From: Candidatus Nitrotoga arctica
GTDB taxonomy: Bacteria; Pseudomonadota; Gammaproteobacteria; Burkholderiales; Gallionellaceae
NCBI RefSeq assembly: GCF_918378365.1
Contig: NZ_OU912926.1
Span: 2,480,001-2,544,000 of the forward strand
Length of the DNA stretch: 64,000 nucleotides
Direction of reading: 5' to 3'
Under the pieces are notes generated by a model. That model ran no database searches. It was not told the DNA's origin and worked only from the letters and a program-made list of their open reading frames with translations. The translations under genes and the position numbers were made by a program. This document shows, in pieces, positions 7,785 through 14,932 of the stretch; positions within the stretch are counted from its first letter, which is position 1; each line of letters starts with the position of its first letter.

Positions 7785-8846
7785 TCACGCGCTCGCTGGA
7801 CGATGGGCAAAATGTAGTTTGGTATTGCCGTACTCGCCAGCCAGGTCATCGCGTTCGGCATTGATTAGCCCGGCCTCATCCAGACATTTGCAGAACTGTT
7901 CGACGTGGCATAGCTGGTGGCTGTTGGTTAGCATCCCCTTGTCCAGATCGCGCATGCCACCCGGGACGGTTTCGCAAGCTTCGAGGCAGAACCAGTGGGC
8001 GCAACACAGTTCACCTCCCGGTAACAGACGGGAGGCGATAGCGGCCAGCGAATTGGCAGTGAATTTGCGCACAGAATAGAGGTTGTGAAAGCGTACCGCG
8101 TAATCGAATAACTCTGCGGTCGGTGGATCGAGCGGTGTACCCGCTACGACGCGGCAGCGCCCGGCTAGTCCGCTTGTAGCGATAATTTCTTCGGTGTGCG
8201 CCAAAGCATCCGGCATAACGACTACGGTAACGCGTGCATTCGTAAACTGTTGGCAGAGCGCAGCGGCGAGCAAGCCGTTGTCTCCATCGAAGCAAAGCAA
8301 GTTACGCACGCGCGCGAGATCACGGCGTGTTACCAGGTAGGCAACAAGACGGCGCGCCTCCCCTAGAAATGGATGTAACGTCAAGGGTAAGGCCTTCGCA
8401 GGTGTCTTTGGTGTCCATCCCTCCGACATGAATCCGGTAAGATCAGACCAGCCGCAGGATGAATCGTACATATTATCGATCACTTTCGCCTGGCACCATG
8501 GACTTGTCGAGCACAAAACATCGCTCATTTCTTGCGCCAAGGCATAGGTGCCGTTCTGCCTGACTAGCAAGCCAGCGTCTTCAAGTGCCTGCAGAAAACC
8601 GCCGAGATGGCTGCCACGCAGCCTCAGCGAGGCAGCGATTGCAGATTTTTATGCTGGTCCGTGGTGCTCCAGCCAGTCGAACTGGCCACTCTTATAGCCT
8701 GCGCGCAGCACCTGGAAGACTTTAAACCCATCGCCGATGCGGCGAATGACAGCAACAGACGGTGGCGGTTCGAGGGTGTTGAGATCGACCTTGCCACTTG
8801 TCAGATTGATATCCATATCCATCTTCCTATTCGCATTCATCTTCAT
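7785..8846 (-). pseudogene. SAM-dependent O-methyltransferase interrupted by in-frame TAA
   Basis: Read from ATG 8846 (strong TAGGAGAT seven bases upstream), the frame encodes 65 residues, then TAA at 8651-8649, then continues in the same frame to 7785, about 353 codons in all. The part after the stop begins with the winged-helix end of a plant-type O-methyltransferase dimerisation domain (GSHLGGFLQALEDAGLL) followed by the Rossmann SAM-binding core (LLCFDGDNGLLAAAL) and RLLPGGELCCAHWF. The total length is normal for this family, so a single substitution appears to have killed an otherwise intact gene. The remaining ATG-initiated frame (8570-7785, 261 residues) would lack the dimerisation domain. 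Sequencing error is the alternative. Confidence 0.75.
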
Positions 8847-8880
8847 GTTCTATCTCCTAACGTTAATGATGTGAATCAAA

Positions 8881-9299
8881 TCATTTTGCTATTTGCATGG
8901 TGCGTGGTCCGCCCGCGAGAATCTCAGTTGCCTGAGATTGTGTAATGGTGATTCCGAAAAGTTCGTGGTAAAAACGCCGCGTTTCGGCCACCAGATCGAG
9001 GTCTGCGAATAGCTTTAAATGAAACTGCTTGGCTGCCCACAGGATAGTGAGCGGTTGCTCAGCCGTACGGTTTCCCCATGTATGCGCGCCGCAGGGCGCC
9101 ACCAGATGCTAATGGCGCGAATGCCGATCAACAGTCCATGTTCCAACTCGTGGCTGGTAACGAACAAGCTTATGTCTTCGATAACTGACGGCAGCCACGA
9201 TATGCGAAGGGGATAGCTATATCTTCGACACGCAGGGCCATCATCTAAGTCGATGACCCTGATACCTCCTCGCATCTTGCCGGAATGATTATTCGACAA
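8881..9299 (-). pseudogene. Unrecognised gene broken by a frameshift
   Basis: Two overlapping frames look like one protein of about 140 residues. The N-terminal part (DDGPACRRYSYPLRISW, SHELEHGLLIGIRAISIWW, HGETVRL) is in one frame. The C-terminal part (QPLTILWAAKQFHLKLF, TRRFYHELFGITI) is in another. The reading shift lies near 9060-9070. It begins at TTG 9299 overlapping the stop of the preceding gene, or at ATG 9275. It lies 34 bases before the methyltransferase start, in the same operon. I do not recognise the family. A sequencing indel would also explain the break. Confidence 0.55.
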
Positions 9300-9822
9300 T
9301 CCTGCGCACCTCGATCTCTTTCAGCCACTTGACATGGCGCGGACCGGTGCGGATATCTTTGGTAGAAATAAGTGCGATACGTCCTTCTTCTTTCGCTAAA
9401 GGTTGCCCGTCTTTTTCGAAGAACACCATCACTCCCTCTCCGACCGGGGAATTGAATATTTCATTCAATGAGAATATGACCTTATAGTCATCACTAGCGA
9501 TGGCGATGATGGCCATCTTTTTGACATCATTGTGATGGTGCGAAACGACTACTGCCTTTTCTAGAATGTCACGGAGCAGAACGCCTTTCATTTTTACAGG
9601 CTTGCCTCCAAACTGACCGACAACCTGAGTTTCGCTGATTTGATGAGCGGGAAACTGCTTCAAGTCGTCTACGTTCAGGATGAGTTTGTGTTCCACAACG
9701 CCAGAAACGGAAATGCTCGTTGTCTCAAACTTGGATGGGTCGGTTACGATAGCGGCAGCAAAAGTGCTTCCGGCCAGGAGGACAGCGGCGAGGCAGAAAC
9801 TGCTGCGGATGAAGTGAATCAT
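9289..9822 (-). CDS. Exported protein with sulfite-oxidase-type molybdopterin-binding fold
   Basis: 177 residues with a signal peptide (residues 1-23). The body resembles the Oxidored_molyb (SUOX) fold as seen in short periplasmic proteins: SVSGVVEHKLILNVDDLKQF, MKGVLLRDILEKA, then VMVFFEKDGQPLAKEEGRI and GPRHVKWLKEIEV. Catalytic members use a conserved cysteine to bind Mo; I see no cysteine in the mature part, so it is probably not an oxidoreductase in the usual sense. It follows the TonB receptor by 16 bases. A periplasmic binding or scaffold role for a molybdenum compound is an inference. Confidence 0.7.
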   Translation of the reverse strand: MIHFIRSSFCLAAVLLAGSTFAAAIVTDPSKFETTSISVSGVVEHKLILNVDDLKQFPAHQISETQVVGQFGGKPVKMKGVLLRDILEKAVVVSHHHNDVKKMAIIAIASDDYKVIFSLNEIFNSPVGEGVMVFFEKDGQPLAKEEGRIALISTKDIRTGPRHVKWLKEIEVRRIVE

Positions 9823-9838
9823 GGGGTTTTCCTTTTAA

Positions 9839-11893
9839 TTAAAATTGATAGCTGGCTTTGGCAAACCACATACGCCCAGGATTCGGAAACCCGTTGGCGA
9901 GCGAGTAATTCTTGTCTGCCAGGTTGTTGACGCCCACCTCAGCAAAGAGGCTTTTAGTAGGACGGTAGACTCCTTTCAGATTCATGGTGGTGAATCCCGC
10001 GAGCTCCATCGTGTTCGATACCCATCTACTACTGTTGTGTTCGACGAAGCCCACGAGGTCGATATAGCCATTCAGATGAGCAATCGCATTGGCAGTCAGC
10101 TTCTGCCGCGGCACATCAATTACTTTATTTGTCGGGTCACTGACATTTTTGAGGTCGGTATAAGTGTAGTTGCCACCTAATTCCATCCAGGAAAGAACCG
10201 GGCTGCGCAATCCAAGCTCAATTCCCGATGCGTGTACCCTGCCAATATTTTGCATCTGACATTTGGCGGTAGATATGCAACTGGAAGCGACAGTTCCGAC
10301 GAATTGCGATTGAATCTTGTCGCTGATATCGCTGTAATAGATTGCCGCCTCAGCTTTGGCACCTTGCCATGGTCGGCCTTGGTAGCCGATCTCATAATTA
10401 ATGGATTGTTCTGGTTGCAAATCCGGATTTTCAATGAAGGAGCCTAAGCGTTGGGAATAACGATCCTTGAGAGTAGGCAAACGCGTTTTTTGCGCTACCG
10501 TAGTGTAGAACCGAACCCTCTCCGACCAATCGTAGAACAACCCGGCCTGCGCATTATTGGCTGATTTGGCGCTGGGTAATGAATACGGATTGCCCAGGTT
10601 GAATACCGTATCAGGCCGAAGTTGATGGTGAGCGAGGCCAAGGGAAAGATTCAGCACGGAATTAATCTTGATATTGTCTTCCGCCGCATAGGAAACGAGC
10701 GTGTCCTTGTAAATGGTGGTAGTGCTTGCAAAGGCATCCAATTCCGTATGTTCATTGGTCTTGTAGTGCGTGACTAAGCGCACGGTATGTGCACGAAAGC
10801 GCACTGACTCCAGCTCAATCGAGCCGCCACTGGTACGGTCGTTGTATATACTGCGCCCGGTTGCGACACTTCCCAAACCAGAAGTCTTCAACGTAGAGTA
10901 GGTGCCGTCGGTATAGCTGTCGACCTCATTGTCAAATTTATCGTGATAAAGGCGAAATTTCACAGCTTCGGAGCTCCCCAGTGTGGTTTTTGAAATAAAA
11001 TAAAGGCTTTCCTTATTCCAGTAGGGCCACTTCCAGTATCGAGCAGCGGCAGGGTCGGTAGACTCCGGTTGTCCCTTTTCACCATCCTGTTTGTAGTAAC
11101 TGATCGTATATTCGTCACTGGCGTTTGGCGTCAGGCCGACCTTGAGAGAAAGCTTGTCATCCTTGCGGTAAGAGTTATTTCTTTTACCGCCATTTTCTGT
11201 GGCTGTTGGCCTAAAATCGGACGACAGCGGAAAGTAATCGCTCTCCAAATGCGATACGCCAGCCTGCAGATACCATTTTCCTTGGTTGGTACCCACATTG
11301 GCCTGCCCTAACCGCTCATTGCCAGAACCGAAGCCAACCGAGGCATCGCCCTCAAATGTGGCTTTTGGCTTACGGGAGATCAAATTAATAGCACCCCCGA
11401 TGGCATTGGGGCCATACGCGACCGAACTGAACCCTTTAGCAAGCTGGATGGCGGCAAGATCAGCGGTGGTGAAGCGATTAAAATCTACATAACCGTCATA
11501 CGGGACATAAACCGGAATACCGTCAATGAAAAGTGGAACTTGGCGCGAATCGAAACCTCGGACCGAGATCATTTTTTCATTGCGGGAGTTGTTCGACAAC
11601 GTGACACCGGAGAGCAGATTTAGCGCGTCACCGACGTTGTCGCGGTTGAATTGCCGCATTTCTTTCTGAGTGACAACCGATGCAACCTGATCTTCGCCGA
11701 TTTCGCCGACATGCAAGGGAGTTGCAGAAACAGTGATGGTGCCCAGTTCAAATGGCATTGCTTTAATGCTCGCTTGCTCGGCCCATCCCGGCGATGTGCC
11801 TCCAAGAGCCATGAGAACAACTGTAAGTAAGGGTTTTTTGAGGTTCCGATTAACCGGGGTCAATGCCCGCCTTTTTAATCCTGTCTTATGCAT
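9839..11893 (-). CDS. TonB-dependent outer-membrane receptor
   Basis: A 684-residue protein with a signal peptide (cleavage near GWAEQ), a TonB box-like stretch (LGTITVSATP), a plug domain (DALNLLSGVTLSN, SVRGFDSRQVPLFIDGIPVY, AYGPNAIGGAINLISRKP) and a 22-strand-type barrel ending in the outer-membrane sorting signal ASYQF. It imports a ligand using the proton-motive force relayed by TonB. AGGGAA precedes the ATG. Its promoter region contains a near-perfect ModE-type operator, so the ligand is more likely a molybdate complex or molybdophore than a ferric siderophore. That conclusion is inferred from regulation only. It is the first gene of a leftward operon. Confidence 0.9.
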   Translation of the reverse strand: MHKTGLKRRALTPVNRNLKKPLLTVVLMALGGTSPGWAEQASIKAMPFELGTITVSATPLHVGEIGEDQVASVVTQKEMRQFNRDNVGDALNLLSGVTLSNNSRNEKMISVRGFDSRQVPLFIDGIPVYVPYDGYVDFNRFTTADLAAIQLAKGFSSVAYGPNAIGGAINLISRKPKATFEGDASVGFGSGNERLGQANVGTNQGKWYLQAGVSHLESDYFPLSSDFRPTATENGGKRNNSYRKDDKLSLKVGLTPNASDEYTISYYKQDGEKGQPESTDPAAARYWKWPYWNKESLYFISKTTLGSSEAVKFRLYHDKFDNEVDSYTDGTYSTLKTSGLGSVATGRSIYNDRTSGGSIELESVRFRAHTVRLVTHYKTNEHTELDAFASTTTIYKDTLVSYAAEDNIKINSVLNLSLGLAHHQLRPDTVFNLGNPYSLPSAKSANNAQAGLFYDWSERVRFYTTVAQKTRLPTLKDRYSQRLGSFIENPDLQPEQSINYEIGYQGRPWQGAKAEAAIYYSDISDKIQSQFVGTVASSCISTAKCQMQNIGRVHASGIELGLRSPVLSWMELGGNYTYTDLKNVSDPTNKVIDVPRQKLTANAIAHLNGYIDLVGFVEHNSSRWVSNTMELAGFTTMNLKGVYRPTKSLFAEVGVNNLADKNYSLANGFPNPGRMWFAKASYQF

Positions 11894-11941
11894 ATTTTCC
11901 CTGAGTTAAAAGTTCTGAATAATTGATATGTAAAAAACACC

Positions 11942-11985
11942 ACTTCCATATCGTTATATAATTTAAAATATAACGATATGGAAGT
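11942..11985 (-). promoter_or_regulatory. ModE-type operator before the TonB receptor operon
   Basis: Perfect 18-bp inverted repeat arms (ACTTCCATATCGTTATAT / ATATAACGATATGGAAGT) are separated by 8 bases. Within it, ATCGTTATATA-N6-AATATAACGAT matches 20 of 22 positions of the ModE consensus recalled as ATCGCTATATA-N6-TATATAACGAT. It lies 49-92 bases upstream of the receptor ATG and overlaps TATATT-like -10 sequence. It also faces a small ORF on the plus strand (12067). This is the best ModE site in the window. Confidence 0.85.
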
Positions 11986-12066
11986 CAAGCACCACTTTGA
12001 TTACCGTTTATGCCGAGGCAAGGCGAACTAACGTTGTACTAAAGAAAAAATCAGGAGGCGGTAGAC

Positions 12067-12228
12067 ATGACTAACATTAATAAAAGCAAACGAAACGACA
12101 ACATTTTTACACAAAGTAAAAATTGTCAAAAGATACGTAGAGTTGACATGAAAGCAAGTATTCGCAAAACACCACGCAAAGAAACTGATCGAAATGCGAA
12201 AGAGTTTTCCCCGGATTTTGAAGGGTAA
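12067..12228 (+). CDS. Short basic ORF with strong ribosome-binding site, unknown
   Basis: A 53-residue ORF, MTNINKSKRND to FSPDFEG, rich in Lys, Arg and Asn with one Cys. A full AGGAGG lies eight bases before the ATG, which is unusual for a chance ORF. It is divergent from the TonB receptor, and the ModE-type palindrome lies between them. No family is recognised and there is no hydrophobic segment. It may be a real small gene, or the start of a gene truncated by the IS630 remnant downstream. From 12229 to about 12480 I see nothing else. Confidence 0.35.
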   Translation: MTNINKSKRNDNIFTQSKNCQKIRRVDMKASIRKTPRKETDRNAKEFSPDFEG

Positions 12229-12479
12229 CGCTGCACACAGCGGCGAAACGTATAAAGGGGTAGATGTTCCATAAATTGCGCGAACACCAATTTACTTAAG
12301 AACATGATGCAAAATCTCGGGGAGAAAATTGCAGTTCCCAAAAATTCACGTTCAAATGGGTGATACCCCTAAACATACTATTCCCCATTCAAAATCAATA
12401 TATTATTTGTCTTGGCAAAATTGCCGTACACTTCTGCCAACCTGCGGTTCTATCCACACCAGTATCGGCAAGATTGCAG

Positions 12480-12887
12480 GTCGCTGGACAAATTCAGGGC
12501 AACAGCAGTGGGCAAAAGAAACACATAGACTTTCAGGTATTTCTTGACGATGCTATTACAGAAGAAGCAACGGAACGCGGGATTTACATTATTTTGGATA
12601 ATCTATCAACCCATAAAGGGAATGCCGACTGGCTCGCCGCTCACCCCAACGGGACACTTCACTTTACGCCCGCGTCGGCGAATTGGCTCAATCAGATTAA
12701 AATATGATTTGGAATTTTGCAGCGTGAAGTATTGCGGGAAGCAAGTTTCAAGAGTATTGACAAGCTTGCGCAAGCCATTAAAGATTTCACGGCCGTATAC
12801 AATATAAATGCATCGCCGTGCATTTGGCGCAAGCGTGAAGTTAATAGGACTCAACTCCACAATACTATCTTTAATTTATATAATTAA
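12480..12887 (+). pseudogene. IS630-family transposase remnant
   Basis: The translation shows the C-terminal DDE region of IS630 transposases: GIYIILDNLSTHKGN, LHFTPASANWLNQ, then after a frame change at about 12705 FGILQREVLREASFKSIDKL, KDFTAVYN and [13 protein letters not shown]. The N-terminal half is absent or unrecognisable, and a frameshift breaks the remainder, so it is inactive. It ends 31 bases before the histidine kinase start. I could not identify terminal inverted repeats. Confidence 0.8.
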
Positions 12888-12918
12888 TACTGGCTGTATG
12901 TTTGAAAGGGAATACGCC

Positions 12919-14415
12919 ATGCGATCAGCAAACTTATCAGTAATTTCAACCGAGTTGCGTCAACGATTAAAAAGACTTTGGGCAGCATGCCTGCTCCCAC
13001 TCTATAAGCACACTATTCTGGTGTTAAGCATTATCTTTTGTAGCGGTACGTTGCTGGCTTTGTGGTATCTATCTCACGCCACGACCACCCTGATGCAGTC
13101 CGCAGCACTGCAGGGCATTACTATGCATGCAGAATCTCTAATGGAGTTACGCAACTTATACACATCTGAAGTTGTGGATCGCTTGAGCGACCACAACATT
13201 GAAGTGACCCACGATTACCTGGATAAACCGGGCGCTATCCCGTTACCTGCCACCTTTAGTATGGAACTCGGCAGAAGGATTAGCTTGCTCGGTTCTGGCA
13301 TGGTGGTGCGTTTATATAGCAATTACCCCTTTCCCTGGCGCAAGGACGGCGGTGCACATGATGATTTTGAACAGCAAGCTTTGGCAGCGTTGCAAGCGCA
13401 TCCGCAACAGCCGTACTACCGTTTTGAAAATTTTCAGGGACGCGCATCGCTACGTTACGCGACGGCGGATGTCATGCACGCGGAATGTATAAGCTGCCAC
13501 AATGCACGTCCAGACAGCCCTAAGCATGACTGGAAAGTCGGTGATGTGCGCGGTGTGCTAGAGATTATTCGGCCATTGGACAGTGTAGTGGCGCAAAGTC
13601 ACGCTGATCTGCGCGACGTCTTTATTCTCTTTGGCGCGCTGCTGGCACTGGGGTTGGGGGCGCTCGCACTGGTAATCACACGCTTACGTCGTGTGTCAGT
13701 GGAATTAGAAGATCAAGTAGTGCAGCGTACCACCCAACTGGCTGCGGCCAACCAAGAGTTGGAGGCATTCAGCTATTCGGTGTCGCATGATTTGCGTGCG
13801 CCGCTACGCAGCATAGATGGCTTCAGCCGAGCCTTACTCGACGACTATAGTGCGCACCTGGACGAAACGGGTAAAGATTATTTGCAACGGGTACGCGCGG
13901 CTACCCAGCGCATGGGGCAGTTGATTGACGATATGCTTAAGCTATCGCGCGTCACACGTAGTGAAATGAGTTTTGAGACGGTGAACTTGAGCATGTTGGC
14001 ACAGACGGTGGCCGACGAATTGCAACAAGCACAGCCCGAACGTCACGTGGAATTCGTTTGTACGCCAGGAATGACGGTACGGGGCGATGCCCACTTACTG
14101 AGAGTAGCGCTGGAGAATCTATTGGGCAATGCGTGGAAATTTACTTCTAAACGCGAACAAGCACATATCGAAATCGGTGTAACTCACCAAGTCGAAGCAT
14201 CTGTGTACTTCGTTCGTGACAATGGAGCAGGATTTGACATGGCATACGTCGGCAAACTTTTTGCTGCATTTCAGCGGCTGCACGCCATGACCGAATTTCC
14301 CGGTACCGGGATTGGATTAGCTACGGTGCAGCGCATAATCCACCGCCACGGTGGTCGAGTATGGGCGGAAGGGGAACCTGATAAGGGTTCGACATTTTAT
14401 TTCACTTTGCCATAA
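12919..14415 (+). CDS. Membrane sensor histidine kinase with haem-motif (DUF3365-like) sensor
   Basis: 498 residues. A membrane segment lies at about 33-52, then a periplasmic sensor domain with [16 protein letters not shown] near residue 189. Its CxxCH motif is the c-type haem-binding signature seen in DUF3365/Tll0287-like sensors. A second membrane span lies at about 235-256, a HisKA domain has [15 protein letters not shown] (phospho-acceptor His about 290), and an HATPase_c domain has [21 protein letters not shown] and [11 protein letters not shown]. The likely role is sensing redox or a gas ligand and phosphorylating the adjacent response regulators. Start 12919 is chosen for AAAGGGAA six bases upstream; longer in-frame starts at 12808 and 12898 run through the IS remnant. 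Confidence 0.88.
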   Translation: MRSANLSVISTELRQRLKRLWAACLLPLYKHTILVLSIIFCSGTLLALWYLSHATTTLMQSAALQGITMHAESLMELRNLYTSEVVDRLSDHNIEVTHDYLDKPGAIPLPATFSMELGRRISLLGSGMVVRLYSNYPFPWRKDGGAHDDFEQQALAALQAHPQQPYYRFENFQGRASLRYATADVMHAECISCHNARPDSPKHDWKVGDVRGVLEIIRPLDSVVAQSHADLRDVFILFGALLALGLGALALVITRLRRVSVELEDQVVQRTTQLAAANQELEAFSYSVSHDLRAPLRSIDGFSRALLDDYSAHLDETGKDYLQRVRAATQRMGQLIDDMLKLSRVTRSEMSFETVNLSMLAQTVADELQQAQPERHVEFVCTPGMTVRGDAHLLRVALENLLGNAWKFTSKREQAHIEIGVTHQVEASVYFVRDNGAGFDMAYVGKLFAAFQRLHAMTEFPGTGIGLATVQRIIHRHGGRVWAEGEPDKGSTFYFTLP

Positions 14416-14479
14416 ATAAGCGTGTGTTCCACTCACCATGAACTCTAATTAGGCAATTATCAACAAATAAGGAAACCGC

Positions 14480-14932
14480 ATGGGTAATAAATTTATTTTG
14501 CTGGTCGAGGACAATCCCGATGACGAAGCGCTTACCCTGCGTGCGCTCAAGCAAAACCGTATCGACAACGGAGTAGTGGTGGCGCGCGATGGGGCAGAAG
14601 CACTCGATTATCTGTTTGGAAAAGGGAAATATGCGGAGCGTGACCTGAATGCAATGCCGGCGCTAATCTTGCTTGATTTAAAATTGCCTAAAGTGGATGG
14701 CCTTGAAGTATTGAAGCAATTGCGTGCAGACCCTCTAACCGCACTGTTACCGGTGGCTATTCTCACCTCCTCGAGCGAGGAGCATGATCTGATAGCGGGC
14801 TATAAACTCGGTCTTAATAGCTATATCCTTAAGCCAGTGGATTTTGACCAGTTTACTGAGGCGGTGCGCAACCTGGGGATATATTGGCTGGCAATCAACG
14901 AAACGCCTCCAAGAGGTAGACGCGCAAAATGA
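14480..14932 (+). CDS. Single-domain response regulator (CheY/Rcp1-like)
   Basis: A 150-residue REC domain with acidic pocket VEDNPDDE near residues 8-15, phospho-acceptor Asp in LILLDLKLPKVDG, the Thr/Ser switch in AILTSSSEEHD and Lys in YILKPVDF. It has no output domain. It belongs to the Rcp1-type group usually paired with phytochrome-like or hybrid kinases. AAGGAAA precedes the ATG. It lies 64 bases after the kinase and overlaps the next gene by 4 bases (ATGA), so it probably relays phosphate between the kinase and the GGDEF/EAL protein. Confidence 0.9.
   Translation: MGNKFILLVEDNPDDEALTLRALKQNRIDNGVVVARDGAEALDYLFGKGKYAERDLNAMPALILLDLKLPKVDGLEVLKQLRADPLTALLPVAILTSSSEEHDLIAGYKLGLNSYILKPVDFDQFTEAVRNLGIYWLAINETPPRGRRAK

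Noticed and set aside
9839..11893. Interpreting the TonB receptor as a ferric siderophore receptor under Fur
   Set aside because: The palindrome before it fits the ModE pattern, not the Fur box (GATAATGATAATCATTATC-like), and the locus adjoins molybdate genes. Iron uptake remains possible but is not the best reading.
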